Program-made: the position numbers and the translations under genes
Part shown: positions 16,474 through 25,800 of the stretch, piece by piece
Layout of the letters: every line of letters begins with the position of its first letter
Position numbering within the stretch: the stretch's first letter is position 1
Assembly: GCA_016292045.1 (NCBI GenBank)
Contig: JAEEZX010000061.1
Span: 1 to 53,722, forward strand
DNA from: Bacteroidaceae bacterium
Lineage (GTDB): Bacteria > Bacteroidota > Bacteroidia > Bacteroidales > Bacteroidaceae
DNA length: 53,722 nt
Direction: 5' to 3'
The notes under the pieces: model-generated
What the model was told of the DNA's origin: nothing
Database searches by the model: none
Seen by the model: the letters and a program-made list of their open reading frames with translations, nothing else

Positions 16474-18078
16474 ATGACGAAACCGCTTAAAATCTTTATT
16501 CTGTTCTGTTGCACCGTATCTGTCACCACATCGGCCAATGCCCAAGAGGATAACAATCTCGCCGCGGCGCCGGGCGCAGAATATGTGTTACGCAACGCGG
16601 CCACAGGCAGCTATCTGATGAAGGACGGCACAACCACGAAAAACGAGGCCGAAGCCTCTAGCTGGCGTGTTGTAACCAACGACACCATACGCTACAGCGA
16701 TGCCGAGAAGCTATATGTCATTTACTGCGACGACGCGGTGATGCAACTGACCAATAGCGGTGGAGGATGGAAGGTCGCCTTCACCGGCAAGGGCAACACC
16801 ACTTATGTGATGCCCAGTACAACAACGGAGAAGGCCTTCAAATTCCGCTACCGCTTCGCCTTGGACACACGTTACCTCAATGTGGAAGTGGACGGTGAAG
16901 GCAAAGAAAAGCTGACGGCGGCACACACGCCGTCAAACTACAACGATTGGGTATTTGTGCCCGTTTTACATCCGAAGGAATACAACTATCGCATCACGAA
17001 GATGGAGCGATCTTCGGGCTACTCCAACTACAATATCGCCTATCGCTCCACCAACCCCAAAGGCGAAGAAATATGGTTGTCAGGCTATCTGGCCGTGCCA
17101 ACAAAGGACGAAGGCGGCGAGTGCACTGCCGACCACTTCCTCTTCTCCACCCACTACACCATGTGCAAACGCACACAATGGCCCACCTCAGATACACCGA
17201 TTGACTCCTATTCCAATTATCTCTCGTCCAACCGCCCCATAATGGTTGAGCCCGACTATTTGGGCTACGGCATCACGGAGCACCTAGACCATCCCTATTG
17301 CGCCGCAGAGCCGATGGCCGAAGAGAGTGTGGGCATGCTCTTTGCCGCCCATGAACTATTGGGCGACCTGCACCGGATGGACTGCTATACAGAACCGCTG
17401 CCAACATATGGTATAGGCAGTTCGCAAGGCGCATCCATCATCCTGGCCTGTCAGAAATACGTGGAGACATCACCCAAACTCACCGAGGAGCAACGCAACA
17501 CCATCCACTGGGTGCGCACCAATGCCTGTGCCGGTCTCTATGATCCGTTAGCCACCCTGTCACATTACTACTATGTCGACAAGGTTGATGTGCCTGCTGT
17601 AATGCCCCTACTTCTTTTGGGACAATTAGCTGGTTTTCCGGAAATCTTTGGAGAAACGAAGGCCGAGGACTATTTCTCGGAGGCTTTTCTTAAGGCCGGT
17701 GTTTTGGACATGATACGATCCCACGACTACGACAGTGAAGACATCAGCAACACCATCATCAACAGCTGCGGCAACACTATGCACCAGATGCTCTCGGAAG
17801 ATGCCCTGGATCCCAACTCTGACATCTCCCAAAAACTGCAGAAGTCACTAGGCATGTGCAATCTCACCCGGGATTGGACACCCAAGGCAGACATCAAACT
17901 CTACTATTTCACTAAGGACGAAGTCGTGCCCCACCTCAATCTAGTGTCCGTTACAAAGGGACTGAAGGATAAGTGTCTAGGCAAATTTGAGACAGAGGAG
18001 ACGACTTTGGGCGTGCGTCATATTGTGGCCTGCGGCAACTTCTTTATTAACATTCTCTCAGGAGGATATAAAGAATAA
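16474..18078 (+). CDS. secreted alpha/beta hydrolase with N-terminal lectin-like domain (copy 2)
   Basis: The start at 16474 gives a signal peptide ending TTSANAQ; an earlier in-frame start would run through the preceding gene. The 534-aa product has the same layout as the upstream gene: lectin-like domain (EYVLRNAATGSYLM ... NDWVFVP), then an alpha/beta hydrolase with nucleophile S317 in GIGSSQGASI, acid in FTKDEVVPHLN and His in GVRHIVACG. DNA of the lectin-like domains is nearly identical over long stretches (about 16735-16900 versus 15110-15280), while the catalytic halves have diverged. This suggests recent duplication or gene conversion of the binding domain. It lies 20 nt after copy 1. 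Confidence 0.75.
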   Translation: MTKPLKIFILFCCTVSVTTSANAQEDNNLAAAPGAEYVLRNAATGSYLMKDGTTTKNEAEASSWRVVTNDTIRYSDAEKLYVIYCDDAVMQLTNSGGGWKVAFTGKGNTTYVMPSTTTEKAFKFRYRFALDTRYLNVEVDGEGKEKLTAAHTPSNYNDWVFVPVLHPKEYNYRITKMERSSGYSNYNIAYRSTNPKGEEIWLSGYLAVPTKDEGGECTADHFLFSTHYTMCKRTQWPTSDTPIDSYSNYLSSNRPIMVEPDYLGYGITEHLDHPYCAAEPMAEESVGMLFAAHELLGDLHRMDCYTEPLPTYGIGSSQGASIILACQKYVETSPKLTEEQRNTIHWVRTNACAGLYDPLATLSHYYYVDKVDVPAVMPLLLLGQLAGFPEIFGETKAEDYFSEAFLKAGVLDMIRSHDYDSEDISNTIINSCGNTMHQMLSEDALDPNSDISQKLQKSLGMCNLTRDWTPKADIKLYYFTKDEVVPHLNLVSVTKGLKDKCLGKFETEETTLGVRHIVACGNFFINILSGGYKE

Positions 18079-18099
18079 ACCTTAAAAACACAACACGTC

Positions 18100-18621
18100 A
18101 TGTTACACAATATCCTTTTCTATTGGTATTATGTCATTATCACCGCCACTGCCGGAGGCCAAGTGTATGCCACCGGTGATTGGCGACTGCCCCTCTCCGA
18201 TGAGGACTACGGTGACCGCATTGAGACCCGCTGGGTGATTGCCGGCACGGAAGGACGCTCCTCATGCTACGTGTGGGCCAAGCCCGACGATGGCTATCGC
18301 TTCGCCGGATTTCTAAACGAGGAAGGAGACGAAATACCCGTCACCGACAAAACGGAAGAAATCCGTCTATGGACTACTACCGAAAGCGCTCAGACAGAGG
18401 ACGGCATCGTGAGCGGCAACGACCTTTACCCCATCGCCCCCCAGAAATTTACAGCTGTATTCCTGCCCGACGATCCCAGCGGTGTTGCTACGATGCGCAG
18501 CGCTGCAGAAACAGCAGAACAGGATGATACCATATATGACCTCTCCGGACGAAAACTGGCCACCCCGAAAGGCGGCCAGATTATTATCAAAAACCGGAAG
18601 AAATTGGTGCTTAGCCGATAA
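18100..18621 (+). CDS. small protein with InlB-repeat-like domain and T9SS-like tail
   Basis: This 173-aa protein starts 21 nt after the second hydrolase gene. Its N-terminus (MLHNILFYWYYVIITATAGG) is hydrophobic but not a clean signal peptide. The middle follows the divergent InlB B-repeat pattern (AKPDDGYRFAGFLNEEGDE ... KFTAVF). The end (TIYDLSGRKLATPKGGQIII) is a T9SS-like tail with an unusual basic finish. It may be the surviving end of a larger surface protein, or a small accessory of the two hydrolases. The gene end overlaps the convergent acyl-CoA dehydrogenase by 11 nt. Confidence 0.6.
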   Translation: MLHNILFYWYYVIITATAGGQVYATGDWRLPLSDEDYGDRIETRWVIAGTEGRSSCYVWAKPDDGYRFAGFLNEEGDEIPVTDKTEEIRLWTTTESAQTEDGIVSGNDLYPIAPQKFTAVFLPDDPSGVATMRSAAETAEQDDTIYDLSGRKLATPKGGQIIIKNRKKLVLSR

Positions 18622-20299
18622 AGCGATTCACCAGCACTGAATGCTTTGCAACCTCGGCCTCGGCCATGTTGAGGTAGTTGTTCATTGTATGCTCGAAGAG
18701 TTCGGGAGCTTTGGCTGCATGCTGCAACATAAGGTGACTCATGATAATGTCAGCAGCCATCTCATATAGGTGGCGGGCTGAGAAATCAAGCAGTTCTTGG
18801 TTCTCCTTCTCACGTACGGCAGCCGTTGCAGAGATAAACTTCTCCATCATACCTTTTATACGCTCCACCTGAGCAGAATACTGATTGGCTGCGGATGTCT
18901 CAACCATCATCTCTTCCATCACCTGAGCATAGAAACCGTTGGTGACATAACGGATGGCAGCCACAGTCTGTAACTGCGTCGTACCCTCATAAATACTGGT
19001 GATACGGGCATCACGGTAGATGCGCTGACATGCGTACTCTAGCATAAAGCCAGAACCTCCATGCACCTGAATACAGTCATAGCCGTTCTGGTTAGCATAT
19101 TCGGAGTTCATACCCTTAGCCAACGGGGTAAAGGCATCGGCCAAGCGGGAATAGCGTTTCAGTTCTGCGCGCTCCTCGGCTTCCAGTTTGCGCTCACGGC
19201 CGATATCCTCCAATGCTTTGTAGATGTCTACATAGCGGGCAGTCTCATACAGCAAAGCACGACCTGCATCCAGACGAGCCTGGATATTGTCCAACATCTC
19301 CTTTACAGCAGGGAACTCAATGATAGCCTTGCCGAACTGCTTACGGTCCTTTGCATAGGCCACAGCTTCACGGTATGCAGCCTCCGAAAGACCCACACTC
19401 TGTGCGGCAATACCCAGACGGGCACCGTTCATCAGGCTCATCACATAACGTATCAGACCCAGTTTGCGGTCACCACAGAGTTCACACTTTGCATTCTTGT
19501 ACACCAGTTCACACGTCGGGCTTCCGTGTATACCCAACTTATTCTCAATGCGTCGCACATCCACTCCGCCGTCTCTCTTGTCGTAGATGAACATAGACAA
19601 ACCGCGACCGTCTCTCGTACCGGCCTCCGAACGGGCCAGCACCAGATGGATATCAGAATCACCGTTAGTGATGAAACGCTTCGAACCATTCAAACGCCAG
19701 CACTGATTCTCTTCGTCGTAAGTGGCCTTGAGCATCACACTCTGGAGGTCACTGCCGGCATCCGGTTCCGTGAGGTCCATGGACATCGTCTCTCCCGCAC
19801 ACACACGGGGAATGTATTTCTGACGCTGCTCCTCGTTGCCGAAGCAGTAGAGCGTCTCGATACAGTCCTGCAAACTCCATATATTCTCAAAACTTGCATC
19901 ACCCGTAGAAACCATCTCGTTGGCAGCCGTATATACTGTCACGGGCAGATTGAGACCGCCATAGCGACGCGGCATCGTCATACCGTTGAGACCAGCCTTA
20001 ACCATAGTGTCAAGGTTCTCAACCGTCTTCTCAGCATAGCGCACGCGACCTCCCTCACAATGGGGACCTTCGGCATCCACAGCCTCTGCATTGGGCGCTA
20101 TCACCTCCGCTGTCACCTCACCAACAATATCAAGCACTCTCTGATAAGAGTCCATTGCGTCAGCATAGTCCTCGGGAGCATAATCATACTGACCCTTGTC
20201 TGCAAACTCCCTCTCCTTAAGACTCACGATGCGAGGCATGAGCTCGTTCTGCTCCACCTCAAACCTTATCTTTTCGTTGTCGTTATAATAGTTTGCCAT
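18611..20299 (-). CDS. acyl-CoA dehydrogenase
   Basis: A 562-aa FAD-dependent dehydrogenase, of the longer kind with a C-terminal helical extension. Conserved segments are MSMDLTEPDAGSDLQSV (FAD/substrate loop), NGSKRFITNGDSDIHLVLAR, KLGIHGSPTCELVY, DRKQFGKAI and QVHGGSGFMLEYACQRIYRD. The catalytic Glu is expected in SIYEGTTQLQ. It would oxidise acyl-CoA to enoyl-CoA and pass electrons to the flavoprotein encoded by the two genes just upstream (etfB-etfA-this gene, gaps 12 and 5 nt). The actual acyl substrate (short-chain, butyryl or branched) cannot be told. Confidence 0.9.
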   Translation of the reverse strand: MANYYNDNEKIRFEVEQNELMPRIVSLKEREFADKGQYDYAPEDYADAMDSYQRVLDIVGEVTAEVIAPNAEAVDAEGPHCEGGRVRYAEKTVENLDTMVKAGLNGMTMPRRYGGLNLPVTVYTAANEMVSTGDASFENIWSLQDCIETLYCFGNEEQRQKYIPRVCAGETMSMDLTEPDAGSDLQSVMLKATYDEENQCWRLNGSKRFITNGDSDIHLVLARSEAGTRDGRGLSMFIYDKRDGGVDVRRIENKLGIHGSPTCELVYKNAKCELCGDRKLGLIRYVMSLMNGARLGIAAQSVGLSEAAYREAVAYAKDRKQFGKAIIEFPAVKEMLDNIQARLDAGRALLYETARYVDIYKALEDIGRERKLEAEERAELKRYSRLADAFTPLAKGMNSEYANQNGYDCIQVHGGSGFMLEYACQRIYRDARITSIYEGTTQLQTVAAIRYVTNGFYAQVMEEMMVETSAANQYSAQVERIKGMMEKFISATAAVREKENQELLDFSARHLYEMAADIIMSHLMLQHAAKAPELFEHTMNNYLNMAEAEVAKHSVLVNRFIG

Positions 20300-20304
20300 G
20301 ACTT

Positions 20305-21327
20305 TTACTTGGAATTCTGTTTGTAATACTTAATCATCTTGGGCAGAACTTCTTCCACCGTTCCGTTTATCACATAGTCGGCAATCTGATTGATTGGAGC
20401 GTTCTCGTCAGGATTGACAGAGATGATAATACCGCTCTCCTTCATACCGGCCACATGCTGTATGGCACCGGAGATGCCACAGGCTATATACACCTTGGGG
20501 CGCACCGTCACACCAGTCTGGCCAATCTGCATGTCGTGGTCGCAGAAACCTGCGTCAACTGCAGCACGGCTGGCACCCACCTCTGCATGGAGCACCTTAG
20601 CCAGGTCGTAGAGCAACTGGAATCCTTCCTTGGAACCTACACCATAGCCACCGGCCACAATGATAGGAGCTCCCTTAAGATTGTTCTTCGAAGCCTGCAC
20701 ATGACGCTCTATCACACGTGTCACGTATTCTGTCTGAGGCACGTAGTCGCTTACCTTTTCTATAATGACCTCACCCTGATAGTTGGGATCGAGCACCTCC
20801 GCTTTCATCACGCCACTGCGCACGGTAGCCATCTGGGGGCGATTTTCGGGATTGACGATAGTAGCCACGATGTTACCTCCGAATGCCGGACGGATCTGAT
20901 ATAACAACTGGTCATACGTCTTACCGGTCTTTTTGTCCTCGTGAGGACCTATCTCAAGGGCTGTACAGTCAGCAGTAAGACCGCTCTTCAGTGCGCTTGA
21001 CACACGCGGGCCCAAATCGCGACCCACCACATCGGCACCCATGAGACAAATCTGAGGCTGCTCCTTCTTAAAAAGGTTCACGAGAATGGCCGTATGAGGC
21101 TTTGATGTATAAGGTGAGAGTCCCTTGGCATCAAAAAGATGCAGGACATCTACACCGTAAGGTAATATCTGCTTCTCCACCTTACCCTTGATGCCGTCAC
21201 CGGCAGCAATGGCCTCGAGCTTCACACCCAATGTATTGGCGAGTTTGCGACCTTTGGTCAACAACTCCTGACTCACTTCGGTCACTTCCTGACCTTCGAG
21301 TTCGCAATATACAAATACGCTATTCAT
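20305..21327 (-). CDS. etfA: electron transfer flavoprotein alpha subunit
   Basis: A 340-aa EtfA. The N-terminal half is the ETF nucleotide-binding-like domain (NSVFVYCELEGQEVTEVSQE). The C-terminal FAD-binding domain has IIVAGGYGVGSKEGFQLL, ASRAAVDAGFCDHDMQIGQT, YIACGISGAIQHVAGM and SVNPDENAPINQIADY, which together form the FAD site. With EtfB it makes a heterodimer carrying electrons from the neighbouring acyl-CoA dehydrogenase to the quinone pool or ferredoxin. Confidence 0.95.
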   Translation of the reverse strand: MNSVFVYCELEGQEVTEVSQELLTKGRKLANTLGVKLEAIAAGDGIKGKVEKQILPYGVDVLHLFDAKGLSPYTSKPHTAILVNLFKKEQPQICLMGADVVGRDLGPRVSSALKSGLTADCTALEIGPHEDKKTGKTYDQLLYQIRPAFGGNIVATIVNPENRPQMATVRSGVMKAEVLDPNYQGEVIIEKVSDYVPQTEYVTRVIERHVQASKNNLKGAPIIVAGGYGVGSKEGFQLLYDLAKVLHAEVGASRAAVDAGFCDHDMQIGQTGVTVRPKVYIACGISGAIQHVAGMKESGIIISVNPDENAPINQIADYVINGTVEEVLPKMIKYYKQNSK

Positions 21328-21339
21328 AAATCTTCATTT

Positions 21340-22140
21340 TCAACCAATAGTGTGAGATGCCATCAATTCCTGTATCAGGCCGTTAATATCCTCATCACTA
21401 CCTGTGAGCGACTTACTCTCCTTTGCCTTAAACACAATGTTCTCCACATTCTTCACCTTTGTGGGGCTGCCGGCCAGACCACACTGCGAAAGGTCTGCGT
21501 TGACATCTGCGCATGTCAGTTTGGGTACCTCAGTCTTTTTGTAGGCCATCACACGCTTTGCGTTGCGCGGTCTGCAGGCAGCAGCACTGCCGTTCACCGT
21601 CAACACACAGGGAAGAGCTGTCTCCACCGTCTCCACACCACCGTCAATATGGCGTACAACACATATCGTCTTACCGTCGCAAGCCAACACTTCCTCAGTA
21701 TATGTAATCTGATTAAGTCCAAGTTTTTCTGCCACCTGCGGGCCCACCTGTGCGGTATCTCCGTCGATAGCCTGACGTCCGCCCACGATAAGATCCACAT
21801 CAGGGGCGAAATGACGTATTGCTGTAGAAAGAGCATACGAGGTAGCCAATGTGTCTGCACCGGCAAAAGCTCTGTCTGTCAACAAATATCCGCCGTCCGC
21901 ACCTCTATACATTGCTTCTTTCACCACTTCGGCTGCACGGTCGGGACCCATTGTGAGCACCGTCACCGTCGTACCGGGGTTCTGCTCCTTCAGGCGCAGG
22001 GCCTGTTCCAGAGCGTTCAAGTCTTCTGGATTGAAAATAGCAGGCAGTGCACTACGATTCACTGTGCCTTCCGGTGTCATGGCATCGGGGCCCACATTTC
22101 GTGTGTCAGGCACCTGCTTTGCTAATACTACGATTTTCAT
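21340..22140 (-). CDS. etfB: electron transfer flavoprotein beta subunit
   Basis: The start at 22140 gives the standard EtfB N-terminus MKIVVLAKQVPDTRNVG; a GTG four codons upstream is less likely. The 266-aa product has NPEDLNALEQALRLKE, VTVLTMGPDRAAEVVKEAMY, DLIVGGRQAIDGDTAQVGPQ (nucleotide-binding signature) and CVLTVNGSAAACRPRNAKRVM. The last segment is longer than in simple EtfB. First gene of the etfB-etfA-acyl-CoA dehydrogenase operon, with a -7 element at 22171-22178. Confidence 0.95.
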   Translation of the reverse strand: MKIVVLAKQVPDTRNVGPDAMTPEGTVNRSALPAIFNPEDLNALEQALRLKEQNPGTTVTVLTMGPDRAAEVVKEAMYRGADGGYLLTDRAFAGADTLATSYALSTAIRHFAPDVDLIVGGRQAIDGDTAQVGPQVAEKLGLNQITYTEEVLACDGKTICVVRHIDGGVETVETALPCVLTVNGSAAACRPRNAKRVMAYKKTEVPKLTCADVNADLSQCGLAGSPTKVKNVENIVFKAKESKSLTGSDEDINGLIQELMASHTIG

Positions 22141-22170
22141 CTTTTTTTGCACACTTCAATAAAATTTGTG

Positions 22171-22178
22171 CAAAAGTA
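22171..22178 (-). promoter_or_regulatory. -7 promoter element for etfB
   Basis: CAAAAGTA on the + strand reads TACTTTTG on the minus strand, 31 nt before the etfB ATG. Divergent from the ruvA promoter. Confidence 0.55.
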
Positions 22179-22232
22179 CAACATTTTTCGCACTTTACGC
22201 GTATTTCGCTCTTTCTTTTTAGTAAAAAGTTG

Positions 22233-22240
22233 TATCTTTG
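22233..22240 (+). promoter_or_regulatory. -7 promoter element for ruvA-sprA
   Basis: TATCTTTG fits TAnnTTTG; the ruvA ATG is at 22269. Confidence 0.55.
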
Positions 22241-22268
22241 CAGTCAGTAGGCAAATAAACACATCACG

Positions 22269-22877
22269 ATGATAGAATATTTAAAAGGAGAATTGACAGA
22301 TTTACAGCCCGCAGAGGCTGTCATTGAATGCCATGGCGTGGGTTATGGCGTAGGAATCACCCTCAATACCTTCAGCGCATTACAAGGCAAGGAAGGCACC
22401 GTCAAGCTGTATATCTCCGAAAGCATACGCGAAGACGCATACCAATTGTGGGGATTTGCCACTAAAGCCGAACGCGAGATTTTTCTCCTGCTTCAGACCG
22501 TGAGCGGCATAGGAGCCGCTACCGCACGTGTGATACTCTCTGCCCTCTCCACACAGGAACTGGCAGATATCATTCTTTCCGGTAACGACAAAATGCTCAA
22601 GAGAGTAAAAGGTATAGGTCCCAAGGCTGCACAGCGAATCATCGTGGAATTGCAAGACAAGGTGACAACACTTGCATACCCGCAGTCAGAAGGTAAAAAC
22701 ACCGATTTCATCGTCAACAATACGACATCCAACGTGGTAATGGAAGAAGCCTCTTCCGCACTCACCATGCTTGGTTTCTCACCAGCACCCGTACGCAAAG
22801 TGGTGCAGAAAATTCTCTCTGAGGAACCAGAAGCGCCTGTGGAACGCGTCATTAAATTGGCGTTAAAGATGCTGTAG
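22269..22877 (+). CDS. ruvA: Holliday junction branch migration protein RuvA
   Basis: A 202-aa RuvA of full length. The N-terminal OB-fold starts MIEYLKGELTDLQPAEAVIE with GVGYGVGITLNT. The two helix-hairpin-helix DNA-binding motifs are LLQTVSGIGAATARVILSAL and MLKRVKGIGPKAAQRIIVEL. The C-terminal three-helix RuvB-binding domain is EEASSALTMLGFSPAPVRKV. RuvA tetramers hold the four-way junction while RuvB drives migration. sprA begins 20 nt downstream; ruvA-sprA adjacency is widespread in Bacteroidetes. Confidence 0.95.
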   Translation: MIEYLKGELTDLQPAEAVIECHGVGYGVGITLNTFSALQGKEGTVKLYISESIREDAYQLWGFATKAEREIFLLLQTVSGIGAATARVILSALSTQELADIILSGNDKMLKRVKGIGPKAAQRIIVELQDKVTTLAYPQSEGKNTDFIVNNTTSNVVMEEASSALTMLGFSPAPVRKVVQKILSEEPEAPVERVIKLALKML

Positions 22878-22897
22878 AGCACAATAAAACACGCTGC

Positions 22898-25800
22898 GTG
22901 TGCGTTTTTCCTCCAGTGAACGCACGCGTATACATACTCGCAATATTCTTTTCTCTGCCTTTGAGCCTCATAGCCCAAAGGCGTGATACCGTCACTACGG
23001 GCGAACCCCGCAGCGATCTCAAAGTGGAAAGGACAAAGCTTCCCGAGGCCGAGGCCATCATACGCGAGGTGATATACGACGAAAAGAGCGATTCGTTCGA
23101 AATCGGCACCCGACTGCGCAATCGCAACATGACTGCGACAAGTCAGGGTACCACAGCCAGTACAACAGCAGCCAACGATACCACTATACGCGGCAACATC
23201 GGCATTCCCTTCTCACAAACCGGCCCCACTACAATGACGGCCACGAGCTATCTCACAGCTCCCACACTGATGTCTCCTGACGAATACCGTAAATGGAGCC
23301 TGCATCGCTCCATGATGTCATACTACCGTCAGCGCAATGCCGAAGCATTTGCCACTTCGGGGAAGTCGAAGTTTGACTTCACTAACATAAAATTCAACAT
23401 CGGCCCCGCAGAGAAGATTTTCGGTCCTGGTGGCGTGCAGATAAAGACCCAAGGGTCGGCAGAGCTCAAGCTGGGAGTCAACATGAAACACGTTGACAAC
23501 CCGTCCATTGCTGTAAATAGACGTAGCACCACGGGACTCGACTTCGACCAGAAAATAAACTTCACCCTGAACGGCAAGGTGGGTGACAAACTGGCAATGA
23601 AACTCAACTACAACACCGATGCCACATTCGACTACGACGCACAGAATCTGAAACTGAAATACGAGGGCAAGGAAGACGAAATCATCAAACTCATTGAGGG
23701 CGGCAACGTCACATTCCCTTCCAACAACTCTCTTATTCCCGGCCTCTCCTCGTTATTTGGACTCCGCACCGATCTGCAATTCGGCAAATTGAAACTGCAG
23801 ACGGTCATCTCACAGAAGAAATCGGCCTCGAAGAGTGTTTCAACTCAAGGTGGTGCATCAACTAACGGTTTTGAGATACAGGGCTCGGATTACGAGCTCA
23901 ACCGCCACTTCTACCTCTCTCACTACATGCGTGAAAACTACGGCACATGGATGACTACTATACCCACCGTACACAGCGGCATCACAATAAAGCGTATTGA
24001 GATATGGGTGACAAACAAGACCGGAGCCACGCAAAACACACGTAATATCGTGGCAATGGCCAGCCTGGGTGAAAATCTCGATGAACACCCCGCAGGCACC
24101 AAAGGAAGCACATACCCGGACAACTATTCAGGGAACACCTACGCCACAGTGAGCAGTCTCGCTGGTGTGAGGGATATCTCCACGGCTGCAGCCACCTTGG
24201 AAGTCGCCGGTTACAAAGGCGGCACCGACTATGAGAAACTGCAGTCTGCCCGTCTTCTCTCTTCCTCTGAATATGCGATAAACACAGCTCTCGGTACGAT
24301 ATCGCTCAACAGCACCCTGCAGCCCGACGACATCCTTGCCGTGGCTTACGAGTACACTCTCAACGGGGCCACTCATCAGGTAGGTGAATTCAGCAGCGAC
24401 CAGAAGGAGAACACGCAGACGCTCATAGTGAAACTCATAAAAGGGTCTGCCACCACTCCCTCATCACCGGTCTGGCGACTGATGATGAAGAACGTGTATT
24501 CCCTCGGAGCCAGCAGCGTGACACGCGAAAAGTTCAAGATGGACATCAAGTATCTCAGCACCTCCGGCACGTATATCACCTATCTTCCCAACTCGAAGAC
24601 GAAAGATACACCCCTGCTACGTGCTCTCGGACTGGACCGTATCGACCAGAACAACAAATACCGCCCGGATGGACGTTTCGACTTCATTGAGGGCTATACC
24701 ATACAGAAGGGACGCATCTATTTCACCGTAGAGGAACCCTTTGGCGACCAGCTGGAAGATTTCATGACGGAGCGCGGTGTCACCCCCGACAGTATTGCAG
24801 CCTTCACTTATCGAGAGCTCTACGACACCACACGTGTAGCAGCTAAGCAGGTGGCAGAGAAGAATAAGTTCATGCTAATCGGACGTTATTCCGGTTCGGC
24901 CGCAGGTGAGATAGACCTCGGTGTCACCAACGTAGCACCAGGTTCTGTCATCGTGAGGGCCGGTGGCGTGACACTCGTTGAGAATGAGGACTATACTGTC
25001 GACTATAATATGGGTCGCGTCACCATTATCAACCAAAACATCCTCGATGCCGGAACTCCTGTCAATGCCTCCGTGGAAAGCAACGACACATACGGTATGC
25101 AACGCAAGACGGTGCTGGGCCTGAATATGGACTACGAGGTAAATAAAAACCTCACAATCGGTGCCACTTTACAGTATCTTTCCGAGCAACCTCTCACCAC
25201 GAAGGTGACCATTGGCAACGAACCGCTGAAGAACCTCCTCTGGGGCGGACATATCTCATGGAAACACGAGGCCCAATGGCTCACAAATCTCGTAAACAAG
25301 ATACCATTCATCCATGCCACCGCGCCTTCTCAGATTACCTTCGATGGCGAAGTGGCACAATTGGTGGCCATGCAGTCTAAAACCGTACAAGGTGAGGCTG
25401 CTTACATTGATGACTTCGAAGATGCCAAGAAGAAAACCTCGCTGCTGGAGCCCACCCACTGGCAGCTTTCCTCCACGCCGCTTTCCACTTACTCTGCCGA
25501 CGTTGCGTACAGCGGTGACCCAGACGAGAGCGAACGCTGGCGCTACGGACAGCATCGTGCCCGCCTCGCATGGTACACCGTCGACCCGCTCTTCACCCGC
25601 CGCGGTTCCACCCTGGCACCTAGCTACATCAACGACGACTCGCTCTCCAACCACTATGTCCGCGAGATATACGAACGCGAGCTCTACCCCAACAAGACGC
25701 AGACGTCCTATTCCTCCGCCAGCACCATTCCCGCCCTCAACCTTGCCTACTACCCCTCGGAGCGTGGTGCCTACAACCTCACTCGCGAAACCGACAGTCA

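Noticed and set aside
19061..20326. 421-codon open frame (+) opposite the acyl-CoA dehydrogenase gene
   Set aside because: Antisense shadow of a well-conserved gene; no family similarity and His/Thr/Leu-rich composition typical of shadows.
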